From Chitinophagaceae bacterium (GTDB lineage: Bacteria > Bacteroidota > Bacteroidia > Chitinophagales > Chitinophagaceae): a DNA stretch of 5,670 bases. The DNA is taken from positions 1 through 5,670 of the forward strand of contig PLCH01000139.1 of NCBI GenBank assembly GCA_003135585.1, given 5' to 3'. The translations under genes and the position numbers were made by a program. The stretch's first letter is position 1; every line of letters begins with the position of its first letter. Positions 1 through 5,670 of this stretch are shown here, piece after piece. The notes beneath the pieces are model-generated. The model was not told the origin of the DNA and did not search any database. It saw nothing but the letters and a program-made list of their open reading frames with translations.

Positions 1-362
1 AGGTCATTCACCAGTCTGAAAAATTCATCCTTGGCTGTTTGCAGACTCATGATGGCATCGTTCGGAATACAAATCAATTCCAGGGAGTCATTGAAAAGAC
101 GTCTCTTTACATATTTGTACTCAATACCCCCGATTTCCATTTGGCCGTCTACCCTTTCAAATTGGCTGGAGTTGGTATAATAACCCAGGTGAATGGCAGG
201 AACCTTGATTGAGATCAGCTCTGATTCATCGTAGCTGTTACCGTCCAGCCGGGCCTCCAGATCGGAGTTGACCCTGCCCTCCATATAAGCTGTGAACAAT
301 CGGAATCCCACCCAGTTAAACAGCAGTAAGCACAAAATCAATATGGCAGCAGTCCGTTTCAA
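1..362 (-). CDS. Uncharacterised membrane-anchored protein, C-terminal part beyond window
   Basis: The frame is open from an in-frame TAG at 377-375 down to the window edge, giving 120 codons. The first usable start is TTG at 362-360; the next is ATG at 282-280. With TTG the product begins Met-Lys-Arg followed by a hydrophobic stretch at residues 4-24 (rich in Ile/Leu/Phe), as expected for a signal anchor or signal peptide. Starting at the ATG would discard that segment. After it comes a polar domain with the motifs EARLD (36-40), GIEYKYVKRR (79-88) and LICIPN (96-101), and a segment ending FFRLVND at the edge. The style recalls small uncharacterised Bacteroidota proteins with an N-terminal membrane segment and a YKYVKR-like motif; that resemblance is from memory. 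No catalytic motif is visible and the function is unknown. It lies downstream of the GH65 gene on the same strand, 198 nt away, so it is probably a separate unit. Confidence 0.75.
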   Translation of the reverse strand, partial: MKRTAAILILCLLLFNWVGFRLFTAYMEGRVNSDLEARLDGNSYDESELISIKVPAIHLGYYTNSSQFERVDGQMEIGGIEYKYVKRRLFNDSLELICIPNDAIMSLQTAKDEFFRLVND

Positions 363-560
363 GAGACCCCAAATCTATATAATTTATTTTACATTGCTTC
401 AAAAACAAGGCTGGAATTTTTGTGTTATCGGACTGGATCGCAAATACCCCGTAAAGGTCTGCAAATGTTTGCCCAGCGCGACCAACTGACGGCTAACTTT
501 TTCAGGAAATCCACTCAAACCTTGCAGTTTAGAAGCCAAAAAATCTGTTTTTTTGATTTT
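363..560. other. Intergenic region after the GH65 gene
   Basis: This is 198 nt between the GH65 stop codon and the TTG start of the membrane protein. Three weak features are visible on the minus strand. The GH65 frame stays open for 53 codons after its TAA, to a TGA at 401-399. A purely A/T-rich inverted repeat (CAAAAA at 400-405, TTTTTG at 417-422, 11-nt loop) could be a poor terminator. A TAGATTTG box at 377-370 matches the Bacteroidota -7 consensus. No GC-rich terminator hairpin, tRNA or repeat was found. Confidence 0.5.
370..377 (-). promoter_or_regulatory. Possible -7 promoter element (TAGATTTG)
   Basis: Read on the minus strand, TAGATTTG fits the Bacteroidota -7 consensus TAnnTTTG exactly. 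A TTTTTG (405-400) lies 22 nt upstream, slightly farther than the usual 19-21 nt for a -33 TTTG box. Transcription would start almost at the TTG codon at 362, implying a very short leader or a leaderless mRNA. The match is short and could be chance in AT-rich DNA. Confidence 0.28.
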
Positions 561-2606
561 TTACTTTACTGTATATGTTCTCCTTTCAGGTCCTACACCC
601 GTGATGGTCAGGTTTTTCCATTCAGCAGGCAGGGAGGACTTGATCTGGATAATCCCTTTTGGAGTTATTTCCAGACCTCCGAACCCCATCAGCAGGCTTT
701 GAATAATCCCGCCGGCTCCGGTAGCAAAATAGGGATTGGTGCCTCCTTTGGATTCCGCTATGACACGAAAGGGAGGATTCAGGTTCGGTGTATAGGCATC
801 CTTAAAGAAATGATAGGCTTTGTCACCATTTCCCAATCGCGAATACAACAAGGCAAAAATGGCCTGTGTCATGGCAGGTGTGCCTTCATTGGGAACCCTT
901 GTTTCATAATATTCCAGGTCCCTTCTGATTTGTTTAGGATCGGTAATTTCCTTTAATGGATAAGCCAGCAGATTCACATCAGCCTGCTTGATGCCCTGGC
1001 CACCATAGCTGGCAAACTCAAGGGTAATTCCATCGGGAAATTTTAAAATGGGAATATTAATTGCCACTTTCATCCAATCCGGATCGGGGATAATTCCCAG
1101 CAATCCGGCTGCCTGCGTTGCGTTTTGCAAACATGCCCGGGCAGCGGCATTAGTGAATGCATCGTTGTCTACATTTTCAGCCCATTCATCTGATGCCACA
1201 ACATTCTTTATATCATAGTGGCCCGGTCCGTTCCTTTCCACCCTGGATGCCCAGAAATCCGCAGTGGCCGATAAAATAGGCCATCCTTTTTCCTTAAGCC
1301 AGTTTTTATCCTGTGTTACGCAATAATAATTCCAGGCAGCCAGGGAAGCGCAGGCGGTGATATGATGTTCAAACGGACCGCTTAATGCCCACACAGGTGT
1401 TTCCTCTACCCCGGTTTCGGCGCTTTCCCAGGGAAACATGGCGCCCTTATATCCATGTGAAAATGCATTTTTTCTTGCCGGTCCCAGGCGTTGGTAACGG
1501 TATTCAACGAGTGATTCGGCCAATTCAGGGTGTAAAATAAGAAGGGCCGGGAACATCCACAGGTCTGCATCCCAGAACACATGGCCATTGTAACCCAGTC
1601 CGCTTAATCCCATTGGAGATGGACTTAGATCGGTACCTTCTCTGACAAAAGAATAGAGGTGATATAGCATGCTGTGAACGTCTTGCTGGGATTGAGCATC
1701 GCCGCTAATTTTGATATCGCTTTTCCACAGTTCATCCCATGCCGTGTTGTGAAAATTGATTAGCCGTTCTCTGCCTTCGAGCTTGGCAAAAATGGTCAGC
1801 CTTTCCGCTTCATTCCACGGATCACCATGCTGGGCAGAAGTGATGGAAGAACCCACAATGGAAAAATGATAGGTTTCGCCGGCACTTATTTTCCTGCTGA
1901 ATTTCATCAGGTGCATATTGTTATCCCACATCTCGTGGATCACCCTCGGCTCACTGCCATGCGGTTCTGAGAATAGAAAAGTGTTGGAAGCACACATTAA
2001 TAATTTACCGGTCGGGCTTTTGGCGGTAGAAGTGAGAAGGCTGATGACTACATGGGGCCGGTCGATTTCGTTATAATAATTTTGGACATCCTTTAATGCA
2101 TCCGGCGCTTCCATGACGCTGGCGCCCGTGATGGTAATATCTTTTTTTGCCGTAATAGAAATATCCATCAGCACCGTAAACGGCAAATGGCGGAGAGAAT
2201 AATAAGTATAAGAGACGGTAGCTTTATCCTGATAATCAAAAGAACTGGTGAAACTGGCGTGATGCATATCCAATTCCTGTTTTGTATGTAAGGCATCCTT
2301 GGCAGCCAGGCGCTGTCCATCGACATCGAGATACATATTCAGGAGGTTGAAGCTGCGCAAAAAATTGCTGACTCTTCCTCTTCCATAAAGATCGTAAGCC
2401 CCTGCAAGAACAACATCTTTTACCTTAAGAGGTTCGGAGGATGATACAACGCCGATCATTCCATTTGCCACCGTTATGCCATAATAGTCAGTGGGATCAA
2501 TTTTATCCGCTGTTATTTTCCAAGGATCCTGAGCGCGCGAATCCTTTGATAGGAATAGTAAAAAAATATAAAATATTCCGGGCAAAAGGGGCAATCGTTT
2601 CAGCAT
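561..2606 (-). CDS. Exported glycoside hydrolase family 65 protein, probable inverting alpha-glucosidase
   Basis: The product is 681 residues. Residues 1-25 form a signal peptide (LKR, then a hydrophobic core, likely cleavage SRA/Q), so it acts outside the cytoplasm, probably in the periplasm. An N-terminal beta-rich domain (about 30-285) precedes the (alpha/alpha)6 barrel, which carries GH65 motifs: FWDADLW (344-350), YRYQRL (369-374), FPWESAETG (391-399), DEWAENVDNDAFTN (473-486) and, after the barrel core, TGAGGIIQS (629-637). E474 fits the general acid. E618, in IAESKGG, lies 144 residues later, the spacing I recall between acid and base in characterised GH65 hydrolases (Flavobacterium kojibiose hydrolase, human PGGHG). 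The HSSLS-type phosphate-binding motif of GH65 phosphorylases is absent. Kojibiose-like alpha-1,2-glucosides or trehalose are possible substrates by family; specificity is inferred only. The ATG at 2606 is preferred because an in-frame TTG at 2681 would bury the signal peptide behind 25 residues. It is the last gene of the cluster, 71 nt after the SDR gene. Confidence 0.92.
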   Translation of the reverse strand: MLKRLPLLPGIFYIFLLFLSKDSRAQDPWKITADKIDPTDYYGITVANGMIGVVSSSEPLKVKDVVLAGAYDLYGRGRVSNFLRSFNLLNMYLDVDGQRLAAKDALHTKQELDMHHASFTSSFDYQDKATVSYTYYSLRHLPFTVLMDISITAKKDITITGASVMEAPDALKDVQNYYNEIDRPHVVISLLTSTAKSPTGKLLMCASNTFLFSEPHGSEPRVIHEMWDNNMHLMKFSRKISAGETYHFSIVGSSITSAQHGDPWNEAERLTIFAKLEGRERLINFHNTAWDELWKSDIKISGDAQSQQDVHSMLYHLYSFVREGTDLSPSPMGLSGLGYNGHVFWDADLWMFPALLILHPELAESLVEYRYQRLGPARKNAFSHGYKGAMFPWESAETGVEETPVWALSGPFEHHITACASLAAWNYYCVTQDKNWLKEKGWPILSATADFWASRVERNGPGHYDIKNVVASDEWAENVDNDAFTNAAARACLQNATQAAGLLGIIPDPDWMKVAINIPILKFPDGITLEFASYGGQGIKQADVNLLAYPLKEITDPKQIRRDLEYYETRVPNEGTPAMTQAIFALLYSRLGNGDKAYHFFKDAYTPNLNPPFRVIAESKGGTNPYFATGAGGIIQSLLMGFGGLEITPKGIIQIKSSLPAEWKNLTITGVGPERRTYTVK

Positions 2607-2677
2607 ACCTTTTTTTTTGCAAAGTAATGTGTTTGTTGGATTAATGGACCCCGCTATTTTTCGTATCGCAAATGCCT

Positions 2678-3451
2678 TCAATTATTCAACTTGATAAAGC
2701 CCCCGTCAATCGGGTAATCACAACCGGTGACGAAGGCAGCCTCCTCCGAACAAAGATAGAGTGCCAGATAGGCAATCTCCTCAGGCTGCGCCATACGGCC
2801 GATCGGTTGTGTTTTGGATAATTTCTCAAACATCTCCTTTTCCCTGCCCGGATAATTTTTGGTAATGAATCCATCTACAAATGGTGTGTGTACCCTTCCC
2901 GGCGAGATACAATTGCACCGGATATTTTGATTTATATAATCTTTGGCTACGGATAAGGTCATGGCCACTACTGCCCCCTTGGTCATCGAATAGCCAAAAC
3001 GTTCAGGAATACCAACAGTAGCAGCAGCAGAGGCCATGTTAAGAATGGTTCCGCCATTTTTTTTCATATGAGGTATCACCGCCCTTAAACAATTGTAAAC
3101 GCCTTTTATATTTACCCGGATCAGTCTTTCGAATTCAGCTTCCGAAGTTGACTCCGCTGTGCCTATATGGGCGATGCCCGCATTGTTTACAAGGATATCT
3201 ATGGAACTACACCGGGCAAATATATTCTCCACCACTCCGGTTGCAGCCGTTTGATCGGCGACATCGCATTTCCGGAATTCCGCCATCCCCTTCTCCTTAA
3301 GGATTTCTTTGACTACCGAATTCCCCGCCTCTTCATCCATATCAAGAACAAATACCCGGGCCCCCTGTCCGGAAAAAACCTTTGCAATGGCCCTGCCGAT
3401 GCCACTTCCCCCTCCTGTTACAATTGTCACCTTCTTGTCAAGCCTGAACAT
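2678..3451 (-). CDS. Short-chain dehydrogenase/reductase, probable deoxy-sugar (acid) dehydrogenase
   Basis: This 257-residue protein has the normal length of a classical SDR and should be a cytoplasmic Rossmann-fold oxidoreductase, usually tetrameric in this family. Visible motifs are TGGGSGIG (12-19, cofactor binding), D37 at the end of beta-2 (favours NAD over NADP), D63 in the CDV motif, NNAG (89-92), N114, S141, the catalytic pair Y154/K158 in YSMTK, and PG at 184-185. The tail contains PIDGGF, common in this superfamily. Its neighbours, a lactonase-like and an FAH-like gene, suggest a sugar pathway. Two roles fit: oxidation of 2-keto-3-deoxy-L-fuconate (or -rhamnonate) to the 2,4-diketo acid, or oxidation of L-fucose itself to the lactone. 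The first pairs directly with the FAH enzyme and is my preference, but SDR sequence alone cannot decide it. The gene starts 33 nt after the lactonase stop and ends 71 nt before the GH65 ATG. Confidence 0.93.
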   Translation of the reverse strand: MFRLDKKVTIVTGGGSGIGRAIAKVFSGQGARVFVLDMDEEAGNSVVKEILKEKGMAEFRKCDVADQTAATGVVENIFARCSSIDILVNNAGIAHIGTAESTSEAEFERLIRVNIKGVYNCLRAVIPHMKKNGGTILNMASAAATVGIPERFGYSMTKGAVVAMTLSVAKDYINQNIRCNCISPGRVHTPFVDGFITKNYPGREKEMFEKLSKTQPIGRMAQPEEIAYLALYLCSEEAAFVTGCDYPIDGGFIKLNN

Positions 3452-3484
3452 ATAAATAATTAAAAAGTCCCGGGCGAAAAAAAT

Positions 3485-4363
3485 CTATCCCAGCCCATAA
3501 AATTGAATGGCATTTAATCCAAATACCTTATCCTTTTCTTCCTGACGGAATTTTTCCATATATTTTTCCAGTAAACTTTTCCATTGTACATAAATTCCGG
3601 ACAACAATATCACCGGCCAGTCACTGCCATACAATAACCTGTCGGTGCCAAAACTTTCAAATACGGCATCAAGATAAGGATAAAAATCCCCCGCGCTCCA
3701 GGCTGACCATTTTGCTTCCGTAAATAAACCTGAAAGTTTGCAATACAGCTGCGGATGTGTTGCCATCTCCTGCATCAGTATTTTCCATTCCTTTATTTCC
3801 CCTTGGCGGATATCGGGTTTGGCACAATGATCTATGACAAATTTCTGTTCTGGAAATCTTGAAACAAATGCCAATGCCTGCTTTAACTGGTTGTGGTAAA
3901 TCAAGATGTCATAGCTGTATTGGTGGGTTTGCAAAGCCCTGACCCCTCTCTGAAAGCTTTTATTCGACATGAAATCTTCCGGTTCAGCCTGCACGATATG
4001 CCGGTATCCTTTTAGGATTGGATATTGTGAAAAATAATTCAACCTGTCTTCAATATTGTCTGCCTTTAGGTCGATCCAGCCCACCACGCCCCTGATCATA
4101 TCGTGCGTTTTCGAAAGTTCTATCAGGAACAGGGTTTCCAATTCACTCTGGTCAGCCTGCACGGCGACCACCCCGCTTACATGGTTTCTTTTGAGCGTTT
4201 GGGATAAATGTTCAGGCAGATAATTCTGCTTCAATAACTTCATGCTATCCGTGATCCAGGCATCCCGTTTTTTATCGTATTTCCAGAAATGAACATGGCT
4301 GTCGATTACGATTGATTCCTTGGCTCCCCCGGAGGGATCTTGTGAATATTCTTGGTTGATCAT
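3485..4363 (-). CDS. Amidohydrolase-2 family protein, probable L-fucono/L-rhamnono-lactonase
   Basis: The product has 292 residues, typical for COG3618-type TIM-barrel lactonases, and no signal peptide, so it should be cytoplasmic. Landmarks are DSHVHFW (21-27) at the first strand, RH at 121-122, H157 (IYHNQ), IDHCAKPDI (177-185), CKLSGL (208-213) and YGSDWP (245-250). H23, H25, H122/H157/H179 and D248 are the candidate metal or catalytic positions of the superfamily. The expected reaction is hydrolysis of a sugar-1,4- or 1,5-lactone to the aldonic acid, the step before the dehydratase. The frame extends upstream to an ATG at 4423, but those 20 extra residues would overlap the FAH gene by 59 nt. 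The ATG at 4363 begins 1 nt after the FAH stop and sits directly before the conserved DSHVHFW segment, so it is chosen; such tight spacing suggests translational coupling. Other dicarboxylate or pyrone hydrolases share this fold, so the substrate rests on context. Confidence 0.9.
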   Translation of the reverse strand: MINQEYSQDPSGGAKESIVIDSHVHFWKYDKKRDAWITDSMKLLKQNYLPEHLSQTLKRNHVSGVVAVQADQSELETLFLIELSKTHDMIRGVVGWIDLKADNIEDRLNYFSQYPILKGYRHIVQAEPEDFMSNKSFQRGVRALQTHQYSYDILIYHNQLKQALAFVSRFPEQKFVIDHCAKPDIRQGEIKEWKILMQEMATHPQLYCKLSGLFTEAKWSAWSAGDFYPYLDAVFESFGTDRLLYGSDWPVILLSGIYVQWKSLLEKYMEKFRQEEKDKVFGLNAIQFYGLG

Positions 4364-4364
4364 G

Positions 4365-5237
4365 TTATTTTTTATTAGGATCCTTCCAACTGACCAATTC
4401 CTGTTTTGCCGAACCAAGTCCATCTATACCTAATTCAACCACATCGCCAGGTTTCAGGTATACGGGAACCGGCTTTTGTCCCAGGCCAACACCGGGAGGT
4501 GTGCCCGTGCTGATAATGTCACCCGGCAACAGTGTCATGAACTGGCTTATATAGGAAATAAGAAACGGAATTTTAAAAACTAGGTTTTTGGTATTTCCGT
4601 CTTGCATGAGCTTGCCGTTAACAGTCAGCCATAGCCGAAGGTTATTTACATCCTTAACTTCGTCGGGTGTATTCAAATAGGGTCCAAGGGGCGCAAAAGT
4701 ATCACAGCTTTTACCTTTGACCCATTGCCCGCTGCGCTCGATTTGAAATTCCCGTTCGCTGTAATCGTTGTGCAGGAGGTAGCCGGCAATATGGTCCGGT
4801 GCGTTCTTCTCCTCTACGTAGGAGGCTTTCTTTCCGATCACCACCGCCAGTTCAACTTCCCAATCGGTTTTCCGGCTGTTTCTGGGAATGATTACAGGGT
4901 CATTTGGGCCGCAGATGGCCGTGGTGGATTTAAAAAAGATAATGGGTTCAGGCGGAAGCTGCATGTTGCTCTCCGTGGCATGGTCGGAATAATTTAACCC
5001 AATACATACTATTTTTGAAGGGTTCTTTATAGAAGGGCCGATCCGTCCCAACACCCCGATATTATTACACGACTTTTCATTTTGGCGCATCCATTGCTGT
5101 AACCGCGGGGCACCGTTCGTTGCAAAAAAATTTCCATCAAAATCCTCTCCAAAAGCACTTACATCCAGGTGCTTCTTGTCCTCAGAAAAGACGCCTGGTC
5201 TTTCCTTCCCGGACTGCCCATAGCGGAATAATTTCAT
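4365..5237 (-). CDS. FAH-superfamily hydrolase, probable 2,4-diketo-3-deoxy-L-fuconate (or rhamnonate) hydrolase
   Basis: The 290-residue product has the layout of bacterial fumarylacetoacetate hydrolase-like enzymes: a variable N-terminal cap (about 1-70) and a catalytic C-terminal domain. Key elements are IGLNYSDHATE (79-89, with H86 as likely catalytic His), the metal-binding WEVE (E127, E129) and D158 in NDYSERE, KGKSCDTFAPLGPY (174-187) and ISTGTPPGVG (242-251). These support a Mg/Mn-dependent C-C bond hydrolase acting on a beta-diketo acid. In the non-phosphorylating L-fucose and L-rhamnose routes this enzyme releases pyruvate plus L-lactate; that role is inferred from the adjacent SDR and lactonase. 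Without that context it could be an acylpyruvase, an oxaloacetate decarboxylase-like protein or an aromatic-degradation hydrolase. It is the first gene of the minus-strand cluster, so its promoter should lie in 5238-5390. No Shine-Dalgarno is seen before the ATG; the upstream bases are AT-rich, as usual in Bacteroidota. Confidence 0.93.
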   Translation of the reverse strand: MKLFRYGQSGKERPGVFSEDKKHLDVSAFGEDFDGNFFATNGAPRLQQWMRQNEKSCNNIGVLGRIGPSIKNPSKIVCIGLNYSDHATESNMQLPPEPIIFFKSTTAICGPNDPVIIPRNSRKTDWEVELAVVIGKKASYVEEKNAPDHIAGYLLHNDYSEREFQIERSGQWVKGKSCDTFAPLGPYLNTPDEVKDVNNLRLWLTVNGKLMQDGNTKNLVFKIPFLISYISQFMTLLPGDIISTGTPPGVGLGQKPVPVYLKPGDVVELGIDGLGSAKQELVSWKDPNKK

Positions 5238-5390
5238 ATAACGTTTATTGGAAGGATAAACTTAAGCATTTTTTAAACATCCGTCGGTCAAATACCTGAA
5301 GTCCGTTTCAATATACAATCAAACATTTAATCTAATTTTGTTTAAGGGTCAGAATGTTTTCCTGCAAAATCATTTAAACAATTCAGTTTT
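5238..5390. promoter_or_regulatory. Divergent intergenic promoter region
   Basis: This is a 153-nt AT-rich gap between two divergent units, so it should contain promoters in both directions. The plus strand has a clear TAATTTTG box. On the minus strand the best match toward the FAH gene is TAAGTTTA at 5264-5257, one mismatch from TAnnTTTG and with no well-placed -33 box. The 8-mer TTTAAACA occurs twice (5272-5279 and 5373-5380), which may be chance. No clear operator palindrome was found. Confidence 0.55.
5333..5340 (+). promoter_or_regulatory. Probable -7 promoter element (TAATTTTG)
   Basis: TAATTTTG is an exact match to the Bacteroidota TAnnTTTG -7 consensus. It would place a transcription start near 5346-5348, giving a leader of about 43 nt before the ATG at 5391. 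No TTTG lies at the ideal -33 spacing; the nearest is TTTC at 5306-5309, 23 nt away. The position directly upstream of a plus-strand gene pair makes it plausible. Confidence 0.4.
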
Positions 5391-5564
5391 ATGGCAACGG
5401 AAAAGAAACCCAAAAAATCTCAGAAAATTACGGAAGTGGATCCGGTAATTGTGAATGATCCAATAAACCAGATCATAGGTGTGTTTATGCCATCCGAGGC
5501 AATCAAGGAAGAACCTTTGCCCGAGAAATCAATTAAAAAGAAAAAAGGAGAAAGGAAAAAATGA
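5391..5564 (+). CDS. Small lysine-rich hypothetical protein (57 residues)
   Basis: The frame from ATG 5391 to TGA 5562-5564 encodes 57 residues and I do not recognise the family. Both ends are basic: residues 1-12 contain five lysines (EKKPKKSQK region) and residues 46-57 contain seven lysines and one arginine. The middle (14-45) is neutral to acidic with proline-containing stretches (VDPVIVNDPIN, MPSEAIKEEPLPEK). There are 13 lysines overall, 14 basic against 9 acidic residues. No signal peptide, membrane segment or cysteine is present, so a cytosolic, partly disordered product is likely. Support for it being real: a -7 promoter box about 50 nt upstream, an ATGA overlap with the next gene, and a strong ribosome-binding site for that gene inside its tail. 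It could alternatively act as a leader ORF coupling translation of the exported protein. The A-rich end of the gene inflates the lysine count. Confidence 0.65.
   Translation: MATEKKPKKSQKITEVDPVIVNDPINQIIGVFMPSEAIKEEPLPEKSIKKKKGERKK
5546..5556 (+). promoter_or_regulatory. Ribosome binding site for the exported protein
   Basis: AGGAG (5546-5550) and AAGGA (5552-5556) lie 10 and 4 nt before the ATG at 5561, inside the last codons of the 57-residue gene. Such purine-rich Shine-Dalgarno sequences are uncommon at the other starts in this window, and together with the ATGA overlap they support the start at 5561 and translational coupling. Confidence 0.6.
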
Positions 5565-5670
5565 AAAGATTTTATTTATCAGCCAATATTTTGTTGGTCG
5601 TAATCATTACACATGCCCAAAAACCATTCGTACCTCACGTGGTTTTTGATGATAACAACAAAGTATATGG
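5561..5670 (+). CDS. Exported protein of unknown function, N-terminal fragment
   Basis: Only 36 complete codons are inside the window. The start is MKR followed by a hydrophobic core (residues 4-17, ANILLVVII) and THA/QK, a good signal peptidase I signal peptide with likely cleavage after Ala19. The mature protein begins QKPFVPHVVFDDNNKVYG. No family can be named from this much; the DDNN segment is not enough to claim a calcium-binding or beta-propeller repeat. The start overlaps the stop of the 57-residue gene by 4 nt (ATGA), so the two are likely co-transcribed. It is divergent from the catabolic cluster, which may mean shared regulation, but no operator is visible. Confidence 0.75.
   Translation, partial: MKRFYLSANILLVVIITHAQKPFVPHVVFDDNNKVY

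Larger units (their letters stand above)
561..5237 (-). other. Putative four-gene catabolic operon
   Basis: The FAH, lactonase-like, SDR and GH65 genes share one strand with gaps of 1, 33 and 71 nt and no convincing terminator between them. The first three encode consecutive-type activities of an oxidative deoxy-sugar pathway. The 71-nt gap before GH65 could host an internal promoter, but no full TAnnTTTG box is present in it. A promoter upstream of 5237 is expected but not clearly seen. Co-transcription is inferred from layout. Confidence 0.7.

Noticed and set aside
400..422. Inverted repeat CAAAAA/TTTTTG as a terminator for GH65 transcription
   Set aside because: The stem is almost entirely A-T with an 11-nt loop, so it would be unstable. 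It is noted in the intergenic entry but not called.
420..956. 178-codon plus-strand open frame
   Set aside because: It lies mostly antisense to the end of the GH65 gene. The translation is rich in Phe, Cys, Arg and Ser with no recognisable domain, while the minus-strand frame has conserved motifs. The same reasoning removes the plus-strand frames at 292-489, 2441-2644, 3167-3463 and 4725-4997.
1406..1588. 60-codon minus-strand open frame inside the GH65 gene, and a similar one at 2686-2874 inside the SDR gene
   Set aside because: Both are alternative frames within genes that have clear family motifs, and neither shows a start signal or protein-like pattern of its own.
3452..3484. CCCGGG palindrome (3469-3474) next to T runs between the lactonase and SDR genes as a terminator
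   Set aside because: The palindrome has no loop and cannot form a hairpin stem of useful length. The 33-nt gap fits an operon.
4364..4423. 20-residue N-terminal extension of the lactonase-like protein
   Set aside because: It overlaps the conserved end of the FAH gene, whereas the ATG at 4363 follows the FAH stop by 1 nt and leads directly into the family's conserved start.
5272..5380. Two copies of TTTAAACA as paired operator sites
   Set aside because: An AT-only-style 8-mer recurring in a very AT-rich 150-nt region is likely by chance, and no extended similarity surrounds the copies.

Overview
The window looks like a chromosomal stretch from a Bacteroidota organism, probably of the Chitinophagaceae type. 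The supporting signs are Bacteroidota-style -7 elements (TAnnTTTG), start codons mostly lacking a Shine-Dalgarno sequence, and protein sequences with the flavour of that family. The assignment comes from reading the sequence, not from a database search.

The centre (about 561-5237) is a four-gene cluster on the minus strand. In transcription order it encodes a fumarylacetoacetate hydrolase (FAH)-superfamily enzyme, an amidohydrolase-2 sugar-lactonase-like protein, a classical short-chain dehydrogenase (SDR) and an exported glycoside hydrolase of family 65. The gaps are 1, 33 and 71 nt, so it is very likely one operon. The first three families together match the non-phosphorylating oxidative routes for 6-deoxy sugars (L-fucose, or alternatively L-rhamnose). 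In these, a dehydrogenase forms the lactone, a lactonase opens it, a dehydratase makes a 2-keto-3-deoxy acid, an SDR oxidises that acid, and an FAH-type hydrolase cleaves the diketo acid to pyruvate and lactate. No dehydratase, sugar permease, fucosidase or rhamnosidase is visible, so the pathway here is partial and the sugar is not proven.

The GH65 protein carries a signal peptide and both carboxylates expected of a GH65 hydrolase (candidate acid E474, candidate base E618). It is therefore more likely a periplasmic inverting alpha-glucosidase than a phosphorylase. Its link to a deoxy-sugar operon is the most interesting functional question in the window.

The left edge (1-362, minus strand) holds the first 120 codons of a small membrane-anchored protein of unknown function, apparently starting at TTG. 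The right edge (5391 onward, plus strand) is divergently transcribed. It holds a complete 57-codon lysine-rich small protein whose stop overlaps, as ATGA, the start of an exported protein cut off by the window end. No tRNA, rRNA, CRISPR array, insertion sequence or strong rho-independent terminator was found. Overall this is mostly an ordinary catabolic locus with a few unexplained small features, and nothing in it demonstrates a wholly new system.
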